A stretch of 64,000 nucleotides of DNA from Berberis thunbergii (GCA_003290165.1 QNQO01000511.1:1-64000), one strand, 5' to 3'; positions 44,320 to 56,386 are shown, numbered from the stretch's first letter. Notes: generated from the letters alone by a model not told the origin. Numbers and translations: made by a program.

Positions 44320-44767
44320 CCACCAAGCTCCAACCATTGAGTTGTCATGCCATTGGCTTGCATGTAATCTAGTCAAAACTTCGACATATTAAAGTTTTTT
44401 TATTTTCTATAATTTATTTTAGTTATTTTTCTCTACCAAAATGGGGGGTGGGGGCTTGAATTAGGACGATGAGCTATTTTGGGTAGTTAGGTTTCTTAAT
44501 TAAAATGGTTTCCCCGGATTATTTGGTAAAATATGTGTTAATTATTACATAATAGCTTTCTTATATAATTTTGTGAGGAGCATATAATCCAGCAATCAGT
44601 CTAGAGAGCCAGGCATCCACGCCAAACCGTGATCTCGCGCTATATATATATAAAAGGCCCATTTCTTTGGGATACATGCCTAGCTACTCACAATGCTCTT
44701 ATTAGTAACTCCACTGCTTTGATTCAACTTACACAAAGAGAGAGAACATTAATTAATGCTAAATGGT
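44320..44767. other. Intergenic DNA 3' of the peptide gene
   Basis: No gene is supported. A TATATATATA-AAAGG run at 44641-44657 could act as a TATA element on the plus strand, but no convincing gene follows. The plus-strand frame 44629-44949 overlaps the peptide gene in antisense. Confidence 0.4.
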
Positions 44768-44983
44768 TCACATATTTGCACATTTTCGGAGGCAAAGTAA
44801 TGTACAGGCAGAAGACCCTCCTTTTCCGCAACTTGGTGTACACTGATTCAAACATCTCTTTTTGGCTCCGGAAAGGGCCATATAATGGCCATTACCGCCC
44901 GAATGTGCTTCGGCCTCAGATAGCTGCACAGTGGCTAGAAGGACAATGAAGACAACGAGAATGCCTAGTATTTGCTTTCCCAT
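44768..44983 (-). CDS. Small secreted cysteine-rich peptide (71 aa)
   Basis: A single uninterrupted frame of 71 codons. Residues 1-24 form a typical signal peptide (MGKQILGILVVFIVLLATVQ then LSEA), with likely cleavage after SEA. The predicted mature part is about 47 residues: a Gly/Ser/His segment, then a basic tail with six cysteines in the nearly symmetric pattern C-x3-C-x3-C-x7-C-x3-C-x3-C. This spacing resembles uncharacterised plant secreted peptides with paired C-x3-C motifs. It does not fit the classic defensin, GASA/snakin or LTP patterns. A TATA box lies 68 bp upstream. The product probably enters the apoplast; its role (signalling, defence or other) cannot be inferred. No damage is seen, so it is a plausible expressed gene. 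Confidence 0.7.
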   Translation of the reverse strand: MGKQILGILVVFIVLLATVQLSEAEAHSGGNGHYMALSGAKKRCLNQCTPSCGKGGSSACTLLCLRKCANM

Positions 44984-45050
44984 GTCTTCAGCTTATTATT
45001 AACTTTTTTAATTCCCTTGTTTTGGTGGTATTAAATACTTTCAAATACCC

Positions 45051-45058
45051 TATTTATA
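45051..45058 (-). promoter_or_regulatory. TATA box of the small peptide gene
   Basis: The complement reads TATAAATA, 68 bp upstream of the ATG at 44983. Transcription would start near 45020, giving a leader of about 40 nt. This supports the peptide frame as a gene. Confidence 0.6.
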
Positions 45059-45419
45059 CATAATGGAAAACCTAAGTTAAGGGAAATGTATTAAAAAAAA
45101 AAAAGTTAGACACGAATTAGTCAGTTGTTGAATAGGAAGTCCTACAAAATAGCAACAATAAGGAAGATTCATTACCATCCAGGTGCATTATATACAATGT
45201 AATTGGGTTTATTACCATCCAATTGTCGCTCAACTCTAAACTTAGAAATGGACAATGCAAAACTTACAGATTTGGTCCATGTCTTGCATCCCAATCGGAT
45301 GGCTACGGATGAGAAAGTCAGCAAGGTCAATACTAGTAGAGAGGGTGCACATTTGCAGTTATTTCATGCATATGGATTCTTGCTAATGAAAAATTCCTCT
45401 AAATAGCAATAATATTTGA
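45059..45419. other. Upstream region of the peptide gene, nothing else seen
   Basis: No coding sequence is supported; the frame at 45203-45406 is unrecognised. Confidence 0.4.
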
Positions 45420-46229
45420 TGAGTTCAAAAATCATCCTCTTGTGAGTTGATATGCAAAACAATCCTTAGATCGTTAATGACCATCTTTTGGTGGCCGAAA
45501 ACACTCCGATGCTTAGGTCAGTAACTCTGTTGGAAGAAGGAAGTAAATATGGACAAAACTCAGTTAAAATTGCATATTTGTGTCAAACGTTCCATTTATC
45601 TTTTATAATGGTCGCGGTTAATTCTCTGCATGACTTAAGCATATGATACGCAACAGAAAAAGATTTTCTTGTAACAGTCTCCTCCTTAATGGAGATGCGT
45701 TAGTCGAGAAGTAACTTCCTTCATGACTTATTTTTTGTGCAACATTCTTCTTCTTTATGAGAGAGCTCGTGTCGGGCCTGGATTGGACCATGTTTATGTC
45801 TTCTCGATGGCAGGCCTTTGTAATTAGCTATATTCTTCTTGGGCTTTAAGAGCTCGCCCAATAGATTGGGCATTATATTCTCATAATGGGTCTCTATGCC
45901 ACGTGTACGACCGTGATGATCGGTTTATTTTAATGTATCATCAGTTACTCTCCCCTTAGTTAGTGGCGGTTTTGTTTTCGATTTCAACGTTGCGGCACAT
46001 TCAGTGCCCTTGATATCTGTTGATGATGTTGTTTCTCCAATGTTCCATCCGCCTATTCATTTTGGCACGATTTCTAGGATTTCATGCGACTGTCATGTTT
46101 TGCACGTTCTCCCAAAAATGGTCCTTTTGCTATTTTTCCCTATGAAAGGAGTAGTTCGAGTGTGTCTCACTTCCTTTTGCACCTCCTCATTTTAAAGTTT
46201 TTTATTCCTTGAGTTCGTTATATAATCAT
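45420..46229. repeat. LTR-like sequence of a Tat-type element
   Basis: The part from 45852 on recurs at 50604 (GCTCGCCCAATAGATTGGGC then ATATTCTCATAATGGG and GCCACGTGTACG), and several words also occur at 20170-20650. It precedes the antisense ORF, in the place of the 3' LTR of an element lying on the minus strand. A palindrome GCCCAATAGATTGGGC is at 45856-45871. Exact LTR limits could not be set. Confidence 0.5.
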
Positions 46230-48278
46230 GTCTAACTCTAGGGTTTTGAGCGGTGATGTTCTTGCTGCATACGAAGCTTTTTTTTCCTAAGCAGGCAATG
46301 CACACAACTCTGAATAGCATTCGTCACGATTATTCGTTGCCGACTGATATGGAGATCATTCTTCCCGGAGAAGGCGATAGTCTTTGTCGTCCAAAACATG
46401 GGTACATTGCTTTGTACCCTGGTATGCTCCACTCTGGTCTCAGGCTTCCGGCTTCTACGATCGTTTGGGAGTATTTGGATCTGATTGGTATTGCTTCGAC
46501 CTTAGCAAGGGCTACCTCAGTTCATATTGAACCTATGAATGCCGAGTTCTGCACTCTTTGGTGGGGTTTATCGTAAACCCCAATCACACATGTTCCATGC
46601 GTTCTCCTTCTTGTTTCAAGGACATGTGATAGGAGTATGGGGGTTGGTCGAGGTCTTGTTTCTACGCATCCCTTTCTTCCAATCACTTTAGGCTTCCCGA
46701 AAATCAGATTTTGCGATCGTTCTGGGAGCTTAAGAAAGTCGAGTTGTCATTGTCTTTGGAAGAGTAGGAGTTCTGCAATCATTTTTACGATCTTCCCCAG
46801 GTCTCGGTGGAAGATTTTCTTACTACGGATGTCATTATCCATAGTGGCTTATATTCGTTAGGTGAAGCAGGTCACACTTCGGAAGTGACTGTTGCGCGTG
46901 TTGGTAATGCAGATGTCGGCCACCAAGAGGGTTCTGCTGAAGAGCACATAAGTCGAGCTCCTTCAGTTACTACTCGGGGTTCTAGGGGTGCTAGTTTGAT
47001 TGTGAGGATATGGAAAGTTCCTAGGCATCCCAGCCCTTCCAAGATGCTGGCTGTCAGTTTCGGCCGTGTGTCGAAGAGGAAGAAACTTGTTTTCTCAATT
47101 CTTGATGCTGCTCTTGCTTCTCTCCGGAAGGGAGGTCATGGTTCGGAGGATGATTCTTCTGATCCGGAGGACGATGTGGTAAACCAAGTTCTCGAAATTA
47201 GTAAGAAAGAAGTGTCTCGCCCTCTAGACGATCGTGAGAAATATCTTGTTGCCTCTTATGGTTTGCCCGCCTCTACTGACCTATCTATAGATGATTCGTG
47301 CATCATTGAGAATAAAATGCTTCAGCTTGGTCTTTGGCAGTCAAAGAATCCAGAGGTTATCAAGACCTTGGATGACTTCGAGTATGATCCGTCAGTGGAG
47401 GACCGAGTTGTTGCCCGAGCTCGAGATTTCAAGCTCAATGTTTCTTTTGTCGTACTTGGGACCTCGGGATCACCTGCTACTCCATCCGCATCTCGTCCTA
47501 CTCCGACTGTTCTCAGGGAGACCTTCTGGCCTTCTAAGGCTGATGTGCAAAACAACACTCGCAACCTCATTGGTGGCTGTCACGGGCATTTGGCTAATAG
47601 GGCTCTTATGCCCGTATGACAGCCATGTCGTCATATTGACGAATGCCTCCAGCATCTTATGAAGGGGATGACACAACTTTTTTATGCGGCTGTGATGGGG
47701 TCGGTTAGTAAGGCGTCTCATGACCAAGTGGCGCACATCGGCGGAAACTAGCAGGACACATTCTGATCATTTCTCATGTTCTCCGTCAATTGGATTTTTT
47801 GAAGGCGCAGAGCATATAGCATGAGAGGTCTACAGATTTTGTATAGGTGTCGGTGAGGGAACTCGAGACTATTCGTGATATGTTTGCTTCTAACTTCGAG
47901 ACGTCTGAAGTGGAATTGGGCAAGTTGCGAACTCAACTAGATGTTGTTGAGAAAGAATTATCCGACCGAAGGGTTGAACGTTATGAGGTTGTTTGTGCTG
48001 CCGAGGAATGTTCTGCCAAGCTCAAGGCTTCTACTATTCAAATCGCTCAGCTGAATTCTGAGTTTATCGATACCAAATCAGCGGTCTCTGCTAAACTTGC
48101 GGGCGTTGACAAAGAGTTAGTGTCAACCCAAGTTGAGCTATCAATCGTTACGGAGAAGCTAAAGGCGGCGGAGGCCGAAGATTGGAAGAGTGTGGTCGAA
48201 GGTCGCCGCAATTTCTTGGAGACACAGTGTTTGGATATGACCCAATATCGTTGCTTTGCTGAGCAAGAATTTTATTGA
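46230..48278 (+). pseudogene. Tat-type antisense ORF, second subfamily, unit A
   Basis: The frame 46253-46576 has LCRPKHGYIALYPGMLHSGL then LPASTIVWEYLDLIGIA, matching the N-terminal domain of the plant putative gypsy-type transposon family (PF04195). The frame 46807-47619 (about 270 codons) includes a Ser/Arg/Lys-rich linker and an acidic EDDSSDPEDD stretch. The frame 47847-48278 is a coiled coil (SVRELETIRDMFASNFETSE, then LDVVEKELSDRRVER and LKASTIQIAQLNSEF). Frameshifts separate them. A minus-strand integrase fragment of the host element lies immediately downstream, so the ORF is antisense to pol, as in Tat elements. Unit B at 50980-52970 is a diverged duplicate. Confidence 0.75.
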
Positions 48279-48479
48279 TAATATATTTTCAAGTGCTCTA
48301 CATTCCATGGTCGAGGTAGTATTTTGCCCTCTTTGTTTTCCAACCAGTATGTTTATGGTCTGTTGATTTTTGTTACTCAGTACAATCCTTCTCAGTTCGG
48401 GTTCAGCCCATGCCAGGCTCTTTCGTGTTGAGTTGGACTTTTCGTAGCACCCAGTCTCCAACGTTAAAAGTTCGGATTC

Positions 48480-49134
48480 ACACATTCTTGTTGTAATATT
48501 CTGCCATACATTGTTGATAAGTTGTTGTTTTAATGAAGGTTGTTTCTTGTTTTTCTTCGAGGAGATCCAGCCGGACTCTTAATGCCTCGACGTTGTCCTC
48601 AGCGCGGAATTCTTCGGTTTGAAATGTTGGCATTCTGATCTCCACGGGTATCACTGCTTCTGACTCGTACGTGGGGCGAAAGGTGTTTCTCCTATTGGAG
48701 ATTGTTTTGTTGTTCTTTACGCCCAAAACACACCAGGTAACTCGGATGTCGTCCATAGCCATTTTGCTGCCTCGAGTCTTTTTTGATCGCTTCCAAGATT
48801 GTTCTGTTGGTGACCTCGGCTTGTCCGTTTGCTTGTGGATGAGCTGGCGCGAAGAAATGATTGATATTCAGATTTTCGAATAACTCCTTAACCTTCTTGC
48901 CTTCCCATTGTCGGTGACGATTACCTTTTGGATCTCGAATCTGCATATGATGTTTTTCCAAAGAAATTTCTCGACTTGGGCTTCTCCTATCTTTGTGAGG
49001 GGCTCTACTTCTACCCATTTGGTGAAATAGTCTACCGTGACGAAGAGAAATTTATTATTATCGAATGTTAGGAATTGTCCTACAATGTCCATTTCCCATT
49101 GTGCGAATGGCCAAGAGCAGCTCATTGAGATCAT
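48480..49134 (-). pseudogene. Ty3/gypsy integrase fragment, unit A
   Basis: Overlapping minus-strand frames carry the integrase core in order: WEMDIVGQFLTFDNNKFLFV with the first catalytic Asp, VDYFTKWVEVEPL, VTDNG with the second Asp, and HPQANGQAEVTNRTILEAIK with the catalytic Glu. A C-terminal part (TFRPTYESEAVIPVEI) follows. The frame shifts near 48900 and again near 48740. The sequence style is that of Tat/Athila integrases. RT and protease are absent upstream, where ~130-bp repeats begin. Confidence 0.8.
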
Positions 49135-49800
49135 ATTTTGTAGCCTAGACCTGTAGCCCGGTGCGCGTAGGTGTAAATGGTTTGGAATGTGAGAGCCTAG
49201 TTAGTTTAGACTGATGACGGTTCGCCACGGGACCACTGCTCTTCTACAGACCATAGTCGCCGAATTACCAACCCCCAAACTTGTAGCTCGCTCCGCGCGG
49301 TTGTAGATGGTTTGGAAGGTGGGAGCCTAATTAGTCCCGGACTGATTCCGGTGGCGTGCCACGGGACCACTGCTCTTATATAGACCATGGTCACCAAACA
49401 CTCCCAAATTTGTAACTCGATGCGCACGGTTGTAGATGATTTGGAAGGTGGAGGCCTAGTCAGTCCCAAACTGATTTCGACGGCTGGCCACGAGACCACT
49501 ACTCTTCTACAGACCATGGTCACCGAATTCTCTCGTCCCAAACTTGTATCCCGCTCCTCGTGGGTGTAGATGGTTTGGAAGGTGTGGGCCTAGTCAGTCC
49601 CGAACTGATGTCGACGGCTCGTCACAGGATCATCACTCTTCAAAACACCACGATCGCCAAATTCTCATATCTCAAACCTGTAATCCGCTCTGCACTGATA
49701 TAGATGGTTCGGAAGGTATGAGCCTAGTTAGCTTCGATTGACGGCTTGCCACACGACCACCGCTCTTTTTTAAAACAGCGGTCGCCGGAATAAATTACAA
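49135..49800. repeat. ~130-bp tandem array, unit A
   Basis: About five degenerate units begin with GTGTA-ATGGTTTGGAAGGT at 49171, 49301, 49430, 49564 and about 49698, giving periods of 129-134 bp. Each contains CTGAT-TCGACGG...CCACGGGACCACTGCTCTT. The same array recurs at 53396-54050. Arrays of this type are known from Tat-lineage elements and can seed satellites. Confidence 0.85.
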
Positions 49801-50603
49801 CTCAGGCAGTGTATTCACGCTCACACATGCTGACGTTCTATTATCAGCAATGGCCACTCGCACTGACCCAACCCGCTGACATGCGGACGAATGCTACATG
49901 GAATGTTAGCCTGAGCTTACGAAACCTGACTCGAGACAAGCACTCTATCTCAAAGACAACGGATGTGCTCGGCTACCACAGTTCACTCATGCCAACAGCC
50001 GCAACTGATAGTCAGATATGCAATTTAAGTCTCCGAAGGCTTACCTAGAGGATGAATTACGGCCTGGGTAGCAGAACCCACTACCAAACTATCTGTGGAA
50101 CACCCACTATTGGATGCAACCGAGCGATAATGACTCTAAGACCTCACAGAAGAACGGGTCAAGATCATTCACAACATAAATGGTCAAACACTCAATAGCA
50201 GACAAACCACTCGGCTTCCTGCTCAACAGCAAACAAACTTGTGTCAAAGTAAAACGACTAGGCAAAATAGAAAGTGCAAGACAGGGAAACCAAACACAAT
50301 GTGGGTACAAGGATTACTCAAGATAAACCTATTTTCATTAACAGTTGAAACAAAAAGTACAAGTGTACAAATTATATTCCTCTTCAAGAGGGAGTACAGA
50401 TACGGGAGAACTAAGCTTAACAAGGGAATGAGCAGGAGTTGTGTTCGTACGCGCCTCAATCTAAATGACATGATCCGGGTCGCCCCTTTCTTCCGATGAT
50501 GCAGAGACCACTTCGAAGTCTGCGTAAGACATCTTCTTATAATACGAAAGGTCTCATTCTGAATGTTTTTCCTTCATCAGCGCCAGCAGCTCTAATCTCC
50601 CAT
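49801..50603. other. Non-coding Tat-type sequence and truncated 3' end of an antisense ORF
   Basis: It aligns with 54050-54858 in unit B. The last part (about 50480-50600) read on the minus strand encodes DLSYYKKMSYADFEVVSASS, the C-terminal end of the ORF found complete at 54720-56110. The alignment with unit B breaks at about 50603, where an LTR-like sequence starts; this is the tandem-duplication junction. Confidence 0.6.
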
Positions 50604-50979
50604 GCTCGCCCAATAGATTGGGCACTATATTCTCATAATGGGTCTCTATGCCACGTGTACGGCTATGATGATCGGTTTATTTTAATGTATCATCAGTTAC
50701 TCCCCCCTTAGTTAGTGACGGTTTTGTTTTTGATTTCAACATTATGACAGATTCAGTGCTCTTGCTATCTGTTGATGTTGTTGTCTCTCCGATGTTCCAT
50801 CCGCCTATTCGTTTTGGCACAATTTCTAGGATTTCGTGCGGCTGTCATGTTTTGTAGGTTCTCCCAAAAGCGATCCTTTTGCTATTTGTCCCTATAAAAG
50901 GAGAAGTTCGAGTGCGTCTCGCTTCTTTTTGCACCTCCTCATTTTCCAACTTTTTTATTCCTTGAGTTCGTTTTGTAAT
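50604..50979. repeat. LTR-like sequence preceding unit B
   Basis: Aligns with 45852-46230 with about 10% differences by eye, including the GCCCAATAGATTGGGC palindrome and the ATGATCGGTTTATTTTAATG segment. Confidence 0.7.
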
Positions 50980-52970
50980 CATATCTAACTCCAGGGTCTT
51001 GAGCAGTGGTGTTCTTGCTGCCTGCGAAGTTTTTTTTTTGCTTAAGCAAGCAACACAGTCAACTTTGAATAGCATTCGTCACGATTATTCGTTATCGAAT
51101 GATCTGGAGATCATTTTTCCCGAAGAAGGCGTTAGTCTTTGTCGTCCAAAACATGGGTACATTGCTTTGTACCCTGGTATGCTCCACTCTGGTCTCAGGC
51201 TTCCGGCTCCTACAATCGTCTGGGAGTATTTGGATCTGGTTGGTATTGCTTCGGCCCAACTCATTCCTAATGGTTGGAAAGTAATTATTTCGACCTTAGC
51301 AAGGGCTATCTCAATTCGTATTGAACCTATGAATGCCGGGTTTTGCACTATTTGGTGGGGTTTATCGTAAACCCCAATCACACATGTTCCCTGCGCTCTC
51401 CTTCTTGTTTCAAGGACATGCAATAGGAGTATGGGGGTTGGTTGAGGTCTTGTTTCTATGCATCCCTTTCTTCCAATCACTTTAGGTTTCGCGGAGATCA
51501 GATTTTGTGATCATTCCAGGAGCCTAAGAAAGTCAAGTTGTCATTGTCTTTGGAAGAGCATGAGTTCTGCAATCATTTTTACGATCTTCCCCGGGCCTTG
51601 GTGGAAGATTTCCTTACTATGGATGTCATTATCCATAGTAGCTTATATTCGTCAGGTGAAACAAGTCACGCTTCAAAAGTGATAGTTGCTCGTGTTGGTG
51701 ATGCAAATGTCGGTCACCAAGAGGGTTCTGCTGAAGAGAACATAGGTCGAGCTCCTTCAATCACTACCCGAGGTTCTAGGGTGCTTGTTTGATTGTGAGG
51801 AAATGGAAAGTTCCTAGGCTTCCCAACCCTTCAAAGATGCTATCTGTCAGTTCCAGTCATGTGTCGAAGAGGAAGAAACTGCTAAGGCTCCCTCTCGCCT
51901 TGCTTCTCTCCTGAAGGGAGGTCGTGATTCAGAGGATGATTCTTCTGTTCCGGAGGACGATATGGTAAGCTAAGTTCTCGAAAGGAGTAAGAAAGAAGTG
52001 TCCCGCCCTCTAGACGATCGTGAGAAAGATCTTGTCGCCTCTTATGGTTTGCCCGTTTTTACCGTCCTGTCTATCGATGATTTGTGCATCGTTGAGAATA
52101 AAATGTTTCAGTTTGGTTTTTGGCATTCAAAGAATCCAAAGGGTACCAAGACCTTGGATGACTTCGAGTATGATTCGTCAGCGGAGGATCGAGTTGTTGC
52201 CCGAGCTCGAGATTTCAAGCTCAATGTTTCTTCTGTCGTACCTGGGACCTCGGGATCACCTACTACTCCTTTTACGTCTCTTCCTACTACGACTGTTCTC
52301 GAGGAGACCTTCTGGCCTTCTAATGCTGATGTGCATGACAACACTCGCAATCTTATTAGCGGCTGTCACGGGCGTTAGGCTAATAGGGCTCCTATGCCCG
52401 TATGACAGCCACGTCGCCATATTGACGAAGGCCTCCAACATCTTATGGATGGGATGACACAACTTTTTATGCGGTCGTGATGGTGTCATTTAGTAAGGCG
52501 TCTCGTGATCAGGTGGCACATATCGACAGAAACTAGCAGGACACTTTTTGATCATTTCTCATGTTCTCCGTTGATTTGATTTGTTGAAGGCGCAGTGCAT
52601 ATAGCATGAGAGGTCTGCGGATTCTGCACGGGTGTCGTTGAGGGAACTCAAGACTATTCATGATACGTTTGCTTTTGACTTCGAGGTGTCCGAAATGGAA
52701 TTGGACAAGTTGTTATCCCGTCTAGATGTTGCTGAGAAAGAATTATCCGACCGAAGGGCTGAACGTGATGAGGTTGTTTGTGCTGTCGAGGAATGTTCTG
52801 CCAAGCTCAAGGCTTTTACTATTCGAATCGCTCAGCTGAGTTCTGAGTTTATCGATACCAAATCAGCGATCTATGCTAAACTTGCGGGCGTTGACAAAGA
52901 GTTAGCGTCAACCCGAGCTGAGCTGTCAATCGTTTCTAAGAAACTGAAGGCAGTGGAGGCCACAGATTGA
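50980..52970 (+). pseudogene. Tat-type antisense ORF, second subfamily, unit B
   Basis: A diverged duplicate of unit A. The frame 50999-51370 keeps a more complete N-terminal domain than unit A (AQLIPNGWKVIISTLARAIS is present here, whereas the first part of it is deleted in unit A at about 46500). The frames 51538-51792 and 51998-52378 cover the linker, and 52632-52970 is the coiled coil (SLRELKTIHDTFAFDFEVSE, then LDVAEKELSDRRAERDE). A ~30-bp loss near 51885 and several frameshifts mark it as a pseudogene. It ends next to an integrase fragment shortened by a deletion. Confidence 0.75.
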
Positions 52971-53009
52971 AAGAAAGTGGTCGAAGGTCGCCGCGATTTC
53001 CTGGAAGAA

Positions 53010-53395
53010 AGTGGTCGAGTCTTCTTTTGATCACTTCCAAGATTGTTCTGTTGGTGACCTCGGCTTGTCTGTTTGCCTGTGAATGAGCTGGCGCGAAGAA
53101 ATATTGCTTGATATTCAGATTTTCAAATAACTCCTTAACCTTCTTGCCTTCAAATTGTTTCCCATTGTCCGTGACGATTACCTTTGGGATCTCAAATCTT
53201 CATATGATGTCTTTCCAAAGAAATTCTCGACTTGGACTTCTCCTATCTTTGTGAGGAGCTCTACTTCTACCCATTTGGTGAAGTAGTCTACTGCGACGAG
53301 GAGAAACTTCTTCTTATCGGACGCTGGGAGTTGTCCTACAATGTCCATTTTCCATTATGCAAATGGCCAAGGGCCGCTCACTGGGATCAGATTTT
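53010..53395 (-). pseudogene. Ty3/gypsy integrase fragment, unit B (deleted)
   Basis: Aligns with 48770-49134 of unit A, covering the middle of the integrase core (complement of GAAATAGTCTAC-type VDYFTKWVE and the VTDNG region). The DNA equivalent to 48186-48770 in unit A is missing, so the antisense ORF end and the integrase core are brought within about 50 bp of each other. Confidence 0.7.
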
Positions 53396-54050
53396 GAAGC
53401 CCAGATCCGCAGCCCGCTGCGCGCAGGTGTAAATGGTTTGGAAGGTGAGAGCCGAATCAATTCAGACTGATGTCGACGGTTCGCCATAGGACCACTGCTC
53501 TTCTAGAAACTATAGTCGTCGAATTACCAACCCCCAAACTTGTAGCTCGCTCCGCGCGATTGTAGATGGTTTGGAAGGTGGGAGCCTAGTCAGTCCCGAA
53601 CTGATTTCGGTGGCTTGTCACGGGACCACTGCTTTTATATAGACCATGGTCTCCGAAAACTCCCAAATTTGTAGCTCGATGTGCACGGGTGTAGATGATT
53701 TGAAAGGTGGAAGCCTAGTTAATCCCGAACCGATTCTAACGGTTTGCCACGGGACCACTGCTTTTCTATAGACCATGGTTGTCGAATCCTCTCATCCCAA
53801 ACTTGTATCCCGCTCCTCGCGGGTGTAGATGGTTTGGAAGGTGGGGGCCTAGTCAGTCCCGAACTAATGTCAACAAATCGCCACAGGATCATTGCTCTTC
53901 AAAAGACCACGATCGCCAAATTCTCATATCTCAAACCTGTAATCCGCTCCGCACGGGTATATATTGTTCGGAATATAGGAGCCCAATTAGCTCCGATTGA
54001 CGACTCGCCACACGACCACCGCTCCTTTTTAAAATAACGGTAGCTAAAAT
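53396..54050. repeat. ~130-bp tandem array, unit B
   Basis: Five degenerate units matching the array at 49135-49800, with the same order of unit variants. The units were therefore duplicated as a block and not amplified independently. Confidence 0.85.
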
Positions 54051-54719
54051 AAATAATAACTCAGGCAGCGTATTCACGCTCACGTACAGGCTGACGTTCT
54101 ATTATCAGCAATGGCCACTCGCGCTGACTTAAAAATTAATCCGCTGACTCGCGGACGAATGCTACATGGAATTTTAGCCCGAGCTTACGAAACCTGACTC
54201 GGGACAAGCGTTCTAGCTCAAAGACAACGCATGTGCTCGGGTACCACAGTTCACTCATGCCAACAGCCGCAACTGACAGTCAGATATGCAATTTAAGTCT
54301 TCAAAGGCTTACCTAGAGGATGAGTTACGGCATGGGTAGCATAACACACTACCAACCATCTGTGGAACACCCACTATTGGATGTAACCGAGCGATAATGA
54401 CTCTAAGACCTCACAGAAGAACGGGTCAAGATCATTTATGACATAAATGGTCAAACTCTCAATAGCAGACAGACCACTCGGCTTTCTGCTAACCCAACCA
54501 AACCTGTGTCAAAGTAAAACGACTAGGCAAAATGAAAAGTGTGAGACAGGGAAACCAAACACAATACGGGTAAAAGGCGTACTCAAGATAAACATATTTT
54601 CATTAACAGTTGAAACAAAAAATACAAGTGTACAAATTCTATTCCTCTACAGAAGGGAATACAGATACGGGGGAACTAAGCTTAATAAGGGAAGGAGTAG
54701 AAGTTGCGTTTGTACGCGC
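54051..54719. other. Non-coding Tat-type sequence, unit B
   Basis: Aligns with 49801-50480. The open frame at 54447-54785 is shared with 50239-50499 only because of the duplication and shows no known domain. Confidence 0.5.
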
Positions 54720-56110
54720 CTCAATCTAGGTAATATAATTCAGGTTTCTTCCGATGATGCAGAGACCACTTCGAAGTCTGCATAAGACATCTTCTTATAA
54801 TACGCAAGGTCTCATTCTGAATGTTCTTCCTTTATCAACGCCAGCAGCTTTAATCTCCTATGCATGACCCAACGGAATTCACACTTGCCCTACTCCTTGA
54901 GAAGTTCTTCCTCACGTGTTATCACTTCAGCAAGTTCATGCTCCAACAACTCCAACTTGTCAGTCAGCGCATCAACCTGAGACTGCTCTGTAGCTAGTCT
55001 AATCTTAACTACGCTGAGCTCATGTTGCTCCAGAAGAAGCTGGTCTTCAACCTTCCTCACTACCCGAGCATTGAATTCCACATCGGCCTCTAACTGTCAT
55101 CTTTGGGCAACCCATTAAGCTTCATTCATGGAGTTATCCTCAGCAAAAGACTGCAACTCAGAGCGCATCTTAGCCGCAGCTTCCTGTGCAACCTCCATAT
55201 CACATTGGATCAGATCCAACCCTTGCTTGAATCTGTCCCTTGTGGACACCTCCTCTGCCAAATCAAACTCAAAGATTTTCAGACAAACCCTTTGAGTCTC
55301 ATCAACAACGGCTGGCTATCCCAGCCTCCCCTTGATCTGCTTCCTTAGCAGCTCAATTTTTAAAAATGCATTAGAATACAGCTTCTGCATAATCGAGAAG
55401 ACACTCTCCATGGTGTACACCCTCTCATGAGCCGCCTCAACTTTCGTCCCAGCAACAGCCACCTGGGTCAAATGAGTCATCCCCAACATAAGGTGCTTCA
55501 AACCCTTATCCATACGCCCTTCCAGCATATCCTCCTCGGGCTTTGGGGCGTGGTCCATTAACCAACTGTAACACCTGCTTATGTGCTTCTTTGAAGCACA
55601 GTCCACGTCAACTTCCTGGTGCCAAGTCTGGTTGCTCATCTTCATTATGTCCGGTGCAAGCACACTTATCCACTTATCCGGATGGAGTTCTCCCATATGC
55701 AAATTTATGCCAACACCGCCCTTTGTAGTCGCCACTGCTCCCAGACCCTTATCCACGACCTTCCTTTTGTTATCAGTAACCAACTCTTTATTGCGAAACG
55801 GCTCGGCAGAATCTAAAGAAAGATAAGGAAGCGAATTGTCCAATGGACCCTCCATCACCCTGATACGGCCTAGAACGAGATGGGGAACAATGCGGACTAC
55901 AAGAAGGAAGGCCCGCATTACCGCAACCATTGTTGGACAAACCACCAGTGAAATGATTGAACTCTTGAACCTCAGGCAAATCCTCATCAGAACCTTCCAG
56001 CAAAACAATCTGGATTGGTCAGTACCAGTAGAAGTCGCCACACCAGCCAGCAACAGCTTCTCGCTCAAAGCTTCAACCTGTGTGTACACTAATTCGACGC
56101 ATCTTCAACC
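54720..56110 (-). pseudogene. Retrotransposon-derived coiled-coil ORF, copy iv (Tat-type), minus strand
   Basis: The frame 56089-55316 (257 codons) contains NQTWHQEVDVDCASKKHISR and GLKHLMLGMTHLTQVAVAGT, aligning with copies i and ii, then the start of the coiled coil (MESVFSIMQKLYSNAFLKIE). A second frame (55081-54890) continues the coiled coil (LLLEQHELSVVKIRLATEQS), and the tail DLAYYKKMSYADFEVVSASS follows near 54800-54740. Frameshifts break it near 55320 and 54890, and an in-frame stop precedes DLAYY. The N-terminal PF04195-type domain is not found to the right of 56110. It faces the opposite way from copies i-iii, so it belongs to a separate insertion. Confidence 0.7.
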
Positions 56111-56386
56111 TCTACTAATCATAGGTGGTCCCTCCTTCAAATTCTCTACAAACGAACTAAGAAGTTCTAACAGCCTTCAAATTCTCCGATCCCACTGAGT
56201 GATGAACTATTCACCAATCATTTTTCATTTCTATTTTTTTTTTATAGATATCCATTATTTTTCTCATATATACCATCAATTGGAATGATTAGTTCATAAA
56301 AACCCTAAAAAATATCAAACAACCTTGAGCAATCAGAGTTCTTAAAATGTTCACCTTGACATTCAAAACCAAACAATGACAAACAT

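Noticed and set aside
44629..44949. 106-codon plus-strand frame over the peptide gene
   Set aside because: Antisense to the better-supported signal-peptide frame; no domain or homology recognised.
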